Source: Adenophora triphylla var. japonica (lineage: Eukaryota; Streptophyta; Magnoliopsida; Asterales; Campanulaceae). Taken from it: DNA of 64,000 nt. Both the position numbers and the translations under genes were made by a program. The notes under the pieces were generated by a model. That model made no database searches and had not been told where the DNA came from. It saw nothing but the letters and a program-made list of their open reading frames with translations. The stretch is taken from assembly GCA_022495995.1 (NCBI GenBank), contig JAFEMH010002080.1, positions 62,001 to 126,000 of the forward strand, read 5' to 3'. Below, one piece after another: positions 20,697 through 32,874 of this stretch (the stretch's first letter is position 1; each line of letters opens with the position of its first letter).

Positions 20697-21062
20697 GACA
20701 AAGATAATAGGTCTTCTTACGAGAAGTTGTTAAAACCTATTAGTTGCATTGGTGACAAAGGTCACAAAGGTTAACATAATAGAGCTTCTTGAAATGAAAG
20801 AAGTTGTTAAATCCTATTATTGTTAATAGTGACAAAAGTCACAAAGATAAAAACAATAGAGCTTCTTGAAAGAAGTTGTTGAATTCTATTGTTGTGAACA
20901 TTGAAAAATGTTACAAGAACTAAAACCATAGGGCTTCTTGAAAGAAGTTGTTAAAACCTATTAGAGAAATATGTGACTAATGTCATAAAGATAAAAACAA
21001 TAAGGCTTCTTGAAGAAAGTTGTTAAATCTTATTGTTGTTGATGATGACAAATAACACAAAT
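20697..21062 (+). repeat. about five tandem units of roughly 85 bp
   Basis: Each unit contains GGCTTCTTGAAAGAAGTTGTTAAA followed by a CCTATT and a GTGACAAA-GTCACAAAG stretch. It occupies the place where gag would be expected. Confidence 0.7.
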
Positions 21063-21642
21063 TATTTAGAATGAGAACTTCTAAAAGAAATTGTGTATTT
21101 TGTAAATGAAAATGTGATTTTCTCTAATTTAGAGGTGCTTCAAGATGAGACCTTTAAAATTTTGGAATAATTAACCTTCAATTATAATTCCATTAAGGAA
21201 TTTAGAGGTTTATAAATTTGAGTGGTTATAAGAAATAAATTGTGTTAATTCTCCTATTGAATTAGCAATTTATTCTTGGAGTTAATTCTCTAATTAAGTT
21301 AGAGAATTATATTTTAACAACAAAGTTATAATTGTTAAAAATTAAAGCCAATGGTTGGTTTGAATAGAGACAAATCTCTAATGGAATGTGGTTGTTCCAA
21401 GTTTTCGGATCACCATAGTGAAAAGTTAGAAAATTTTGTGATGGCAACAAAATATGTTCTACTTGACCACCTTGAACTTAAAGAGGTTTCTTTTGGAAGA
21501 TCCTACAATGTTGAGGTGTGTGCTATTCGTCTTTGTGTTGGAAAAGAGAATAGAACTTTGGAGAAAAAGTTGTCTAACATTTCTTGTGGCGAAAGAAAAT
21601 GTGATGAAGCATGCCGAAATGCTTAATACAAAAACAAAGTTG

Positions 21643-21718
21643 GTCAAACTTGTTTGAAATGTCAAAATCGTTTGAAAAGTCAAACGTGTTTAAAAAGCCA
21701 AACTTGTTTGAAAAGTTG
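21643..21718 (+). repeat. short tandem repeat of about 19 bp, four units
   Basis: GTCAAACTTGTTTGAAAA and close variants repeat head to tail. Confidence 0.7.
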
Positions 21719-22479
21719 AACATATACCTTGTGTCTTGAGAGACAACTGTGATGTCATTCATGATGTTTAAATGAATGAAACGAAAGGGTGTTCAAGTGA
21801 TCAATAATGAGATTGAATCTCGTTATATGGTCAAAATAGATACAAACAAGACTCATCATATATGTGCTTGAAGTTATAATCAAGGCATATTGATTCTTGA
21901 GATGTGAATATTGATCAAGTGATCAATATTGAGATGTGAATATTATTCACATAGATGATGGTAAAATGTAAGTTTTACCTTTAACTTTTCTTGCTAAAAA
22001 GAAAAATATTGAATCTTATCTCTTTAAAGAAAAAGTTTGAAATCAACTTAATAAAGAGGTAGTGATAAAACACAACGAAATATAGTTTGTGTATATGTTA
22101 CACTAAATACTATTGATTGTATATGGTTGGATATGCTTACAATAGTTGTGATTATAGAATTCTTGTGTATGAATTCAAGATTCAATAATGGAATCATGAA
22201 GCGCTTCTTTCTTTAAGAATATGTTTCCGTATAAATTAAGAGATGGGGCAAACTCATTTAAACGGATTCATGATTCAATAAAAAAAGAAGAAACTTATCA
22301 TGGGAAAATGATAAAGAAGAGACATGACCTCGATATAGCAAATGAGGTAGGATAAGAAAATTCTATGGCCCGGATTTTCTAACCTCCATGCTAGAAAATG
22401 AATCACAAAGTTATAAAGACATTGAGCTCTTTGGAAGGATCTTTGTGGAAATAGGCCATTAACAGTGAGATTGATTCCA

Positions 22480-23800
22480 TCTTGGAAAATCACACTTGGA
22501 AACTAGTGGATTTACCTTCGAGTAGTAAATCACTAGCATATAAGTGATTTTTCAATGAAGACCGATGGAACAATCAATGAGTACAAGGCTAGACTTGTAA
22601 TTGAGGATTACAAGGAAATGAAGAACTTGATTACTTTTATACTTATTCTCTCATCACGAGAATAAAGAGTTGTATTTGCAATTCTTTGCATTGCGGGAAT
22701 TTGAAATACATCAAATGGATGTAAATAACCTTTCTAAATGTCGATTTAGAAGAGAAAATTTACATAGAACAACCCGAGGGGTTTCTTGTACATGAACAAT
22801 GAAACAAAGTGTCCACAATGTACACCATGATCAAATGGTGCTAATAATGAAAATTGGCATTATTGCTAATTTTGGGACTACTCCGGAAATGTGGGGGTGA
22901 GTATACTTTGGAAAATAATTACCTTTTCGAAAGGTTTCCCCAAGAAAACAATGAGATGTCCATATGAAGTATGGAAACGTAGGCCTACGTACACTTGTTA
23001 ATGTGGGGTGTTTCGCAATGTAGCAAGTCCAATTACCAAAGAAATTGAATTTGGTTACTAAATGGTGGATTATGTTTCAAGAGTTATGTTCATAACAATT
23101 GTGGATATTGGTTTGTTATATATGATTCAATAAGTTTGAATATATATAAAAATCAAAATAAAATAAAATCAAAGGAAATCAAGTATTGATGTCAAATTCT
23201 TGAAAGTGAATATATGATACTTTGAATGAAATAGATCAAAGTGTTACGATTCAAGAAATGGAGCCTAGAAGAAAATGTGCTAGTTTGTAAAGTCATTGTA
23301 TGACTTGAGACAAGTACAAATATAAAGACATCAAAGGTTTGATTGTGTGGATTTAAACAAGAGTGTCTACGTCACTTTGTTTATTAAATTCTAGTCAATT
23401 TGATCTGTTGATTCAAATTCAAGGAAAACTAATGGACTCGTGGTTAAACAAGTCATTAGGTGGATATTCTTGAATTATTTGAAAGGATCAATATGGAATA
23501 GCTGGGATTTAACTGAATTTGAGTTAACAATTATCAAATGGATAAATCTTGTGTTAGCAAGATGGTATATTGCTAAATTCAATTTATGATTGAAAAGATA
23601 TATAGCAATGTGTGTAATGGTAGTCTAGACATTTATGTCTAAGACATAATACCATTAAATAACTACTCTCAACTAATTTGACAATGTGAAGTCAAATGAT
23701 AAACGGATCCGTTAACCAAAGGGTTAAATAGAGAGTTAGTTGAAAGTTCGATGAGGGGAATGAGACGTAAGCCTCTTAAAAGTTAAACACAGCGGAAAAC
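22480..23800 (+). pseudogene. remnant of copia RT and RNase H
   Basis: Broken frames around 22480-22790 give ENHTWKLVDLPSS, EYKARLV, then LEEKIYIEQPEGFLVH, the standard copia RT order. Near 23560-23790 are pieces corresponding to the end of RNase H, including a decayed DP(L)TKGLNRELVESSMRGM. Many stops and frame changes separate them. YVDD is not visible. Confidence 0.7.
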
Positions 23801-24340
23801 CCAATCTAGATGACTGGAGATCCCAAGAACTAGATTCAATGGGACAACCCAACTGTTAAAAGACTTGTAGCGTCGCTGTGGGGGAATCAACCCCAAGTCC
23901 ATTCCTATTAGTGACATCCCGAAAGAACAAGGATAAGCCTATGGCTTTTAATGATTCTTACGCGTCGAAAATTCGAGCGGGGTAATACGGGTTACTTTTA
24001 AGAAATCACCTATGTGAGAGGAAGTGGGGCCGCTTCGAGGAGAATTGTGTGAGGCTCAATTCTTAGACCCTCTCATAGAACCAGGCATTATGTTCAGGGC
24101 CATGAACGAACATAGCTATGAGAAATGAAGTATGTTAGGACATTACTTGTGTCTAGTATATGATCGGCTACACAAAAGCATATCGATTCAAGGACATCGC
24201 GTCTATCGACTTGCGAGTAGAGTAAATATGCTAGTTCGAGCGTAGGTTCAATGGGCAATATCCCCACACCTTCGTATGCAAGTTTTTGTCTGTCGGACTC
24301 TATCACCAATCTCGTCCTCAATTTCCTTCATGTGGGGGAT

Positions 24341-25245
24341 TGTTGGAAAAGTATGTTGTGTGTGAAGGAAATTGTGTACATTTCCTTGGAAGAATCGTTT
24401 GTCGTTGGACAAAGATTATTGTGGGTTCATATTCTACAGCGTGAGAACTTGAAAATGATATTTTATTTGTTCAATTTGAAGATTGGATGATAAAAATATT
24501 ACAGCTTAAATAAATGGATGGAAGTTGGAAATGTGAGTTTATCTCACATGTGAAAATAATGGAAAAACTAGTTGATAGTTTTTGGCCATTTTTTATTGAA
24601 TTATAATTCTTTTAATTCAAGATTAAATCCAAGAATAACTTCCAAGGTTAATATCCATTTATGATTGGCAAATGAAACTCCAAAAAGAAATTGATGGCAA
24701 GGTTAATTGTTGAATTAAGATGATCATCAATATGTGGATTAATTGGAGAGTTAATCCTTGGGGAGTTTTGATCTATAAAAGAAATACCCACAACTCTTTG
24801 AAAAGAAGAGAGAAAAAATAGAGAAAAAGAGAAGAGAAAAACACACAAAAGAAGCTTTTCCCATCAATCTTCTTCTACCCTCTTGCAATTTGTTCTTCTT
24901 CTTCCTTTGCCCTCCTTGAATAATTGGAATGGTGATATTGTCCAAGCATATTAGTTCATTTCGCCGGAAAGCTCAAGTGCGGAGTGGTTCCGGTTAATCC
25001 GTTTCATCCTGGGAGACTAACGCCCGTTGAAACCTCAAGCACTCGTAGAGAGGAGGACGAATTAGTCTTAAGGAGAGTGTGTTCTCACATGACTCGGATA
25101 TAAGAGATCAAAGATGGACAAACCCAATGAAAAGATCAAATACGGTTGTATCTTTCTTTTTTATGTTTTTTCAGAATAGTTGTATATTGTATTTTCAATG
25201 TTGTAATTTGTTTTCCTTTCTATATTTACAAGATTTTATCCAACA
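24341..25245 (+). repeat. 3' LTR of the decayed copia element
   Basis: Differs from the 5' LTR at only a handful of positions over 905 bp. Confidence 0.92.
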
Positions 25246-25250
25246 GCAAT

Positions 25251-26521
25251 AGTAAACACCTATTACACGCGCTCACATATATTATTTATTTATATAGAAA
25301 ATAACTAAGATCAGTTCATGATACCCGTATGATTCCTTGAGAAAAAGCATTTCGAAAAGAGTCATCCAGCTTCCTTATCTGCAACAACGTACAATGTTAT
25401 CCCCCCAAATTCAGAGGCACTCGGTCGATCAAATCATCACTTAATACTTCACAACCAAATAAAATATTGGAGGTCGGGCAACAGAAAACTTGCAGCAAAT
25501 TTCATGTCATCATAATTAGTGTAGTCCACAATCCCTGATGTTCCTGGTAGTCAATTGTACAGAAACCTAATGAATCTTTTATCATGTATAGAAAGAACTC
25601 ACACGACGGTGCAGCTACTTGAGCCCATACTTGAGCATTAACTACACAAAATAAGGCGAAGCATGAAAGCCTAAAGAAAGTCATGTAAACATAATTGCTA
25701 ATACTGGTTTAATTGCTGATTCTGGTTTCATATCTAGGAATTGAGATTTCTTGACTCAGTTTATGAATCATTAGCACCCCTACAAATCAGATTTAATTGT
25801 AGATTTGGAGAAGCAGTTTAGGGTTATCAATACCTTGTTCAATTCGGCGGAGAGGGAAGGAGATGTATTTGGGGGTCGTAGGAGACGCCGACACCACGAA
25901 TTTCGCCGGAAGGAGACGTCGACACCACGAGAAGTCGCAGTAGTGGAGAGAGAGAGTGAGAGCGAGGGCGAGAAGAGAAAGGGGAAAAAGAGTGGCGTGT
26001 GTTTGAGTGTGTGGGTAGGAATTAGGTCGCAAAGTAAGGGTAAAAATACGCCGTAAGCTGCCGTTTTATACTCATTTTTTACAATTTAATAAAATAAAAA
26101 TAATTTATGGTTAATTGCAACCGAAATTGAATGGAGAATTTGAAACAGAAATATATTTGTTTCAAAATCCCTCGCAAAATTAGGCTGGTTTCCTCCCTCC
26201 AATTTTTTTGCGGCCAATTTTTTTAAGTTCAAAATATATAAATTTATATTAATAATTGCAACTGAATTTGAAACAGAAAATTGCAACATAAGTTCATCTG
26301 TTTAAAAAACCGTTGCAACCCCGAAACATGAAGCGACAAAATGATTTTCCGTTGCAATATGAGTTGCAATATTAATTATGCACGTCAATTTTCAATGAAC
26401 ACTTTTTACTCTGAAACTGATTTCAATTCGGTTGCAAAATTCCATTTCAGTTGCCCTGTTCTGAAACTGATTTCAATTCAGTTGTAAAATTCCGTTTCAG
26501 TTGCCCTGTTTTCTTGTAGTG
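25251..26521. other. right interior and terminus of the CACTA element
   Basis: The GC-rich CpG-containing part at about 25840-26060 looks like the start of a gene read on the minus strand, but no recognisable product follows. From 26100 on, subterminal motifs take over. The last 110 bp contain a duplicated CTGAAACTGATTTCAATTC-GGTTG unit. Confidence 0.5.
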
Positions 26522-27699
26522 ATACTACTTCATTCGCCTCAAAAATTAATGTTTGTAATGTTAGTGTCTTCATCTCAAAATATGACATAAATTTTTTTTA
26601 AACGAATGAAGTAATATTATTTCCTAAAATATTCATTGGGACGAAGATAGTAATGTTTATTTTTTTAGACAAAGATAGTAATGTTTATTTTTTTAGACGA
26701 AGTAGTATTCTTTCGTAAAAAATAATGTTTATAATGTTAGTGTCTTTGTCTCAGAAAATGAATATTAATTTATGAGACAAATAAAATAGTTATTCTTTTT
26801 TAAAATGTTCATTAAGACGAAGGAAGCAATGTTCATTTTTTTTATATAGAAAGTCGTATTAATTTTGGGACGAAAGTAATTTTCATTTTTGAAATTAATG
26901 AAATAATTTTTTTAAAGAAGTAGAATTTTTTTCTATGTCAAAAAAAAAAAGAACAATGTTTCCTTCGTCTGAAAAATTAATATTTGAGACGAAGACACAA
27001 ATATTATAAACATTAATTTTTAAAAAAGAATACTACTTCGTCTAAAAAAAATATTACTTCCTTCGTCCCAATGAATATTTTAGAAAATAATACTACTTCA
27101 TTAATATAAAAATTAATGTCATCTTAATGTCATATTTTGAGATGAAGACACTAATATTACAAATATTAATTTTAGATGCGAATGAATTCATATTATTTTT
27201 TACAATATTCATTGGGATGAAGGAAGTAATATTCATTTTTTTTGGACAAAAAATGTAGTATTATTTTTTGGTTATTCATAGAAGTACATTTTTTAAATTA
27301 TTTATTTGAGACGGAAAAAAATAATATTTCCTTTTAGTTTTCTTTATTAAGACATAATTTTTGTATTATTATTTTGCAATTTAAAGTGAATCGGAGAAGT
27401 AGTATTGTGGGGTGAGGGGTTACCTTTGGTAGGTTGTTGATTTGAACTCGCTGTAGCGAGTTCAAATTTTAGTTATATATATATATATATATATATATCA
27501 TAAATATTAAAATAAAATTGAGCAAATTTAAAATTGCTACACCGTGTATTGAGTTTAAACGGACAAAATTATAAATTCGATATACCGTGTAGCAAGTTTC
27601 ATAAAAATGGTCATTATGTGCAATAGTTTGAAATGTTTGTCATTTTGATATTTATTAATTTTAAAAGAAATTATTTGAGAAAAAAAATAGACTATTTCC

Positions 27700-27826
27700 A
27701 CTGCAACATTTACTTATTTACCGAAGTTATTATCATTTGTAATAGATTGATTATTTACCTGACACGGTTGTCCACATCATCATGTAGTCTTCTTCGGCCT
27801 CATTTGTCGCATTTGATTACCGATTA
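27700..27826. other. short host spacer between the Mutator-like element and the large Helitron
   Basis: Nothing recognised; the final A (27826) is the Helitron target base. Confidence 0.4.
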
Positions 27827-27858
27827 CTAGGATTAAGCCCGTGCTTCGCACGGGGATT
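27827..27858 (-). other. Helitron 3' terminal hairpin and CTAG
   Basis: Minus-strand CCCGTGCGAAGCACGGG is a perfect 7-bp stem with a short loop, 7 bp before CTAG. It is the transposition terminator in this class. Confidence 0.85.
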
Positions 27859-28006
27859 ACATTTCGGGTGACTTTTCTGTAAATTATATTTAAAGAAGGG
27901 CTATTTTATCATTTGTATATAGTTAAATATCAAATTGTTATTTATATTTGAGAGGGGGATATTATGGATTGTGTGTAAATTATGAGGGGCTTAATTGGAA
28001 CTTTGA

Positions 28007-29274
28007 AGAACGTTAGGTGGCGCCTCCGCAAGCGATGAGTTGGCTCATGTTGTCTTCTCAGGTGACGTCGATGAGCCGCCTAGAGACCTTCCTCTACTCT
28101 ATATTGTCAGCGTGAAATTGGATGGAATTAATTCTCCTTACAGAGCAATGATGATGTCTACTTTAAATCAATCGCTTGTGGAGGTTTGTTTTTCTTCATT
28201 TTTAGCAATTTCTTTCTATTTTGCAGAAGATAAATTGGAAAGCGGAATTTAATATGTCTAACCATCACGGCGATTCAAACACAACTGATGGAATTGAACA
28301 GGTATCATTACTACCTTCTCATTATGTTATTCATTGTGTAGAAATGTTTATTATTATGACTTTATTTGATGACTTAGGTTGTAGTTTAAAATTAGGGTTT
28401 ATATGCGTTAATTATAGAATATGGAGAGGTTTAATTTTGTCAGTTAACAGTCATGTCTATTGAATAAATGGTGTCTTTTGGGTTGATTTATCAACTTATT
28501 TTCATTATTCAGTGGTTATAAGTAACTGGTTTTTTCTTATCGTTGTTCTTAAACTGAAAAGAACCGTTTTCCCAATCACTCCAGTCTTAGCAAATGGCCT
28601 CTCTTCCTGCTCCTCAGATGAATCTAGCTGCTAGTCCACAGCTTCATCTTCTAAGTTCAAACACTGTTGTCTTCAGCACTCCTGATATATATAGTGAGGT
28701 TCCTAAATATGTTGTAGTTGATAGGAGGGCTAATGAAGTTAGGTTTGTGCTTCGTAGATCTTCTAATCAAATGTTTGAGAGGTTGGAGATTTTTAGTGTG
28801 CCTGATAATTTCCCTAATCAACTTGTTGATGATGAAGGGGGAAATGGGCCATTATCTTTCATATTCATATCTGATGAGTATGTGAGTGCTGAAGACATGA
28901 CTACGAAGTTCAATACTTATGTCCATTTTCTGCGTCCTGATGTTGCAATACTGAGTGTAGGTTATGGAAGGTCTACCATTTTCGACTTGTTATTGGGTTA
29001 TTATGATGAATTTCGCATGATAGAGTTAAGGGGAGGGGGCAATGAAATGATTTTATACTTTTTTTTCAAGAGTGAAAAAATTTCAGTTAGTGGAATTAAT
29101 GATCGGGTTGTTAGTTTTATAGAAGTTAATCGACTGGTTCCGGAACCAACGGTGGCTGTGAGTCCACTAGTCGATGGAGATGGTGTTGTTGATGCAGCGC
29201 CGGTAGTTCCAGTTCATAATCTGTCAAATGGTTATTCCAATGGTCTGTCAAATGGTCATTCCAATGGTTTTTAG
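28007..29274 (+). CDS. unidentified three-exon gene carried by the Helitron, 5' end missing
   Basis: Exons 28007-28183, 28227-28301 and 28591-29274 are joined by good GT-AG introns, all in phase 0, so one frame runs through. The first exon (ELAHVVFSGDVDEPPRDLPL) has no ATG before a stop at 28004, so the original start was lost or lies in an exon not captured. The last exon alone encodes 227 residues (ATG at 28594): MASLPAPQMNLAAS, a folded-looking core (KYVVVDRRANEVRFVLRR, FIFISDEYVSAEDM, LLLGYYDEFRMIEL) and a C-terminal SNG repeat (LSNGYSNGLSNGHSNGF). I recognise no family. It converges on RepHel and lies next to the Helitron 3' end, the usual place for captured sequence. The clean frame argues that it is not long dead. 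Confidence 0.6.
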
Positions 29275-29963
29275 ATGTAGGTGGCTAGGAGGATGTTTCC
29301 TTTTCTTTATTTTTTTTTTGTTTTCAAAAGTTTTAGTCGTTGGAGGGTATGGATATGGTCATTATGTTTTTGTTTCTAAAGGTCAGAACAGGTTGTTTAG
29401 GGTGGGGGTCCAAAGAAGTTATCAAACTTGATCCCAGTTTGATATTTTGGGGGTTTTTAGTATGTTTAATGTAATGGAAATATTTTCAGAATATTTTGTT
29501 TGATGGTTACATGTTTGAGTAGGTGTAAATTTCCTTTTCTTTTCTTGGCAATTATGCTTTTACTGATTCTTTTTTTTTTGTCTGTTATAAAGTATCCATA
29601 CGTGAATGAACATAATTAAGATGAAAAGATTAACATTAAGTAAGAAACATAATCGAACTAAGTTCAAAATTAAAATACAAAGTTTAGAATATAATGAATA
29701 TTTAAAGTAAATTGTAAAGTTAGATAGACAGAAATAGCAACACATAACGTCAATAACATTACATGTTTCATACGTATGAAACGAATAAGGTTCAGAGTAG
29801 TCAAATAATTATCATAAATTATTTGTATTGCCAATAATGTTTAAGACATATAAATTGCACTGTTAAACAGACATTTGCTAACTGAAAATTATTAATAACA
29901 TAATTTATCAAATATTTTTTTGTACACAACATTCTTAGTCCAACCTTTGTACTCATCATCTGT
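29275..29963. other. spacer between the captured gene and RepHel 3' ends
   Basis: AT-rich; probably 3' UTRs of the two convergent genes. No frame or repeat recognised. Confidence 0.5.
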
Positions 29964-32874
29964 TTATAGGCAGAGAATTTTCAGTCCGTCTGGTGTCTTC
30001 ACCCTAGAAACAGCGACATACAATTGTCCATGACTAAACACTGGTTGGGGTAAATACAAACCAACATTTCCCAATGTTTGTCCTTGACTCTTGTTTATCG
30101 TCATTGCATAACAAACTCTAACAGGAAATTGTCTCCTTCTTAAGACAAAGGGAAGTTTTCCTTCTGCGGATGTTAATGTAATCCGAGGAATTAACACTTT
30201 ATCCCCAATATTTGATCCAGAAATGATGGTAGCTTCAATAACTCTTTCACCTAGTTGCTTTACAATAAGTCTCGTGCCATTGCAAAGACCTTGGCTTGGG
30301 CTGACATTTCGAAGCAACATAATAGGTATTCCAATCTTAAGACGCAGAGTATGATTAGGTATACCGGCAAACTTTAAGCTATTAAGGAATTCAACAAGAT
30401 ACAACATTTCATGATTCAAAGTGCTTTCTGCTGACATGTCAATTGTGTCATAACTAAGGTATTCTTTCGTTTCAGAATCCTCCAAATCCATGATGTATGA
30501 GTTTATTTCGTCCACTACCTCATTCCTTGGAGTTAAAATAGCTCTGTTTGTCAAGTAATCGAGGTCAAATTTCCTACATCCAAAATCTGGATAAGTGGAA
30601 TTGAATATATCCTCAATTGGTTTTTCGGTAGGATCTAAAAGTATTTCTCTTGGTATTTTTACCCATTCCGCTTCTTCAGCGTCTCCTCTTGTTCTTGCCT
30701 TTTCTTGAACATCTCCTATTCTAAGAATCCATTGTGAAAAATCCTCCAAACTTAAATTATTCTCATTTCCTTGCATGGCGGATGCTTGCAATCGCATATT
30801 TTGTTCAGAGCATATAATTCACAACTAATCCATAAGTAGGAACTGTTCAACGAAGACATGACAATGTCGCCTCGGCTACCACCCGGAATGACTGGAAGGA
30901 TTTGTCTGAAATCGCCACCCAAAAGAACCACTTTACCCCCAAATGGCATTTCAATGTCAAAAGTTGAAGTATCTCTCAAAATATCTTTAAGTGTCCTATC
31001 TACAGCTTCAAAAGCATATTTAGAATCCATTGGTGCTTCATCCCAGATTATTAATTCCGTCTTTTGAATCAGCTCCGCAAGCTGTGAGCCCTGCTTGATT
31101 GGACATGTAGAATTTTCATCAATATGTAAGGGAATTTTGAATCTGCTATGTGCTGTTCGACCTCCTGGTAGAAGTAAAGATGATATTCTTGTTGATTATA
31201 TTTAAAATATCAACAAACAATAGTAAAAGTAAAAGTGGAAAAGAAACAGACCAAGTGAATTTATTAAACTAATTTTAAAAAAAATTTAGTCTATATTTTT
31301 TTACCTGAAGAAGCAACAGCAAGAACAATTTTTCCTTCAGACCTCAACCTGTTTATGACAGCTGTATACAAATATGTTTTTCCCGTTCCTCCGTAACCGT
31401 AGAGGAAAAAAAACTTTGACTCTCGTTGAGTAACAGCATAAATGACCCTATGATAGACAATATCTTGTTCTGCATTGAGTGAATTCTTCAAAATCTCATG
31501 TTCTTCACATAAGGCCCGTACATCGTAATTTTGTTCTTCCATGATGAGCCTGTTCTTCAGCTGATCCAATAACCGTTTGTCTGGCAATGGCATGCCCTGT
31601 ATGTCTTCTAGAGATCTTCTATTTTTCAACAAAACTTTTTGCAACTCTGCAAGTGTCAGGTTTTTCAATTCAGCTTCGCTTAGTACTAAAGTAGGCAGCC
31701 GTAGTATCTTTCTCCTCCTTCGCAGAATATCGTCACTGATTTTGTGCCAATTACATTCCCAAAAATGCCCTGCATCTGATACATCACAGAAGAGTATAAT
31801 TGTTACGAATAAATCCCTAAGCTGCGAAGCACTGGCCCAATGATTAGCTTCATCAATGGCCTCATGCCATTCCCCATCATCTTCCAAAAGTCCACGTGCA
31901 TAACATGCCATTTTCATGGTTGGATGCACTACACCTTCCACTGTTCTAATGTCTTCATAATTCTCACACTCTTTAACAATATTTAAAAGCAATCTCAAAT
32001 AGTACCTTTCACCTGAACTTGGGTGTGCGTATGTTAGACGGCCTATAGTCTTTCCAGACTCTCGCCTTTTCCACATCAACGTCCCCTTTTTCCACACATA
32101 TTTGGTTGGGAACTCAGCGTATGTTAAAAACCTTGCCCTTGGATCAACTTTATTCATTTCCATCCATTCTGTAAACATTATTGTCCTTGCCTTTTCAGTG
32201 TTAATAACTCTAGGCAGAGGGTCATTGTCATTGAAAATTAATAGTTGTTCATTTTCCAAATGATAGCATAATCTCTCAAATGCTGGTCTCCTATAATGGA
32301 TAGGAAACTCATAAATTCTCCATACAGCTTCGCATGCTGAGATATACCGACAGTCGAGAAAGGTCTTGATTTCGTCATTTCCATCTGAATTTGTGGATGA
32401 TGTTGATCCCTCGAATTCATATGAACTCGAAATAACAATTGTGCTCCTACTGGGACCTTTGGTGATATATTTGAAAAGATATTTAATTGTCTTTGACTTA
32501 TTACATGCTTCAACATTTATATGGCTTTGATATTTCACCAATAAGTATCTATTATAGGCAACAACATACCTGTTGTCAAGCATTATACCATTTTTTAACT
32601 GTAACACCTGTATCCCTTCTCCTATAAATCGAGTAGTCATTCTCATAAATTGTTGTCTGATTTTGAAATGATTTGGGAAATTTTTTGGAACAAACCCCTG
32701 GAACATTTGAATAATTGAATTGAATTGAATTTGAAGTTAATTAAATATATAATATGACATTTCTGGTAAAAAAATAGACTAACCATCAATCATGCATGGT
32801 GAACATGGATTAGCACTCCCACATGGGCCATGCATCATGAACTGTTTAACTGCGTCATAACTCACTGGATCCGC
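29964..32874 (-). pseudogene. RepHel: RepHel C-terminal part: end of Rep domain plus PIF1-type helicase
   Basis: Exons 32874-32784, 32697-31305 and 31165-29964 continue the gene interrupted at 40266. The second holds NVEACNKSKTIKYLFKYITK with the paired tyrosines of the Helitron nickase (Y-x-x-K-Y) and, near its end, the Walker A motif GYGGTGKTYL. The third holds Walker [20 protein letters not shown], and the late helicase motifs [28 protein letters not shown] and LYVAVSRVK, ending at TAA 29964. Together they would nick the element and unwind it for rolling-circle transfer. One A is missing near 30793 in the run before the conserved NMRL motif, so the frame shifts from LNKI into LNKNMRLQ. With the upstream stop and the insertion, this copy is dead. 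Confidence 0.9.

Larger units (their letters stand above)
19295..25245 (+). mobile_element. decayed Ty1/copia retrotransposon with TSD GCAAT
   Basis: LTRs of 904 and 905 bp (19295-20198 and 24341-25245) are almost identical, begin TGTTGGAAAAGTATG and end TTATCCAACA. GCAAT lies outside both (19290-19294 and 25246-25250). The PPT TGTGGGGGAT precedes the 3' LTR. Despite the nearly identical LTRs, the interior has no long frame; only RT and RNase H traces remain. That suggests mobilisation of a defective copy by a relative. Confidence 0.92.
16697..26521. mobile_element. CACTA (En/Spm-like) transposon carrying host-gene pieces
   Basis: The left end CACTACAAGAAAACAGG and the right end CCCTGTTTTCTTGTAGTG are perfect inverted termini with the CACTA signature. 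Subterminal repeats TTGCAACYGAAA / TTTCRGTTGCAA occur at both ends, as needed for transposase binding. The flanks GTA and ATA agree at 2 of 3 bases. No intact TNP2-type transposase frame is present, so the copy looks non-autonomous. A copia element is inserted at 19295-25245. Confidence 0.88.
15844..27689. mobile_element. Mutator-like (TIR) element, host of the CACTA insertion
   Basis: The left arm (15844-16420) is inverted relative to the right arm (27689-26522). Paired stretches include ATTTTTTTCTCCAAATAATT, AATTAATAAATACCAAAAT, ACTCGCTACACG and the CCTACCAAAGGT block. GACTATTTCC, 10 bp, lies directly outside both ends (15834-15843 and 27690-27699) as an exact TSD, which fits Mutator-like elements. 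No MURA-type transposase is visible; what remains is the two arms, with a MITE and a CACTA element between them. The right arm is longer because a unit containing ATGAATATTTTAG-AAATAATA is repeated in it. Confidence 0.75.

Noticed and set aside
25793..26056. 79- and 83-codon frames on opposite strands in a GC-rich patch
   Set aside because: Looks like a 5' UTR/promoter patch of the CACTA; neither frame has a recognisable product.
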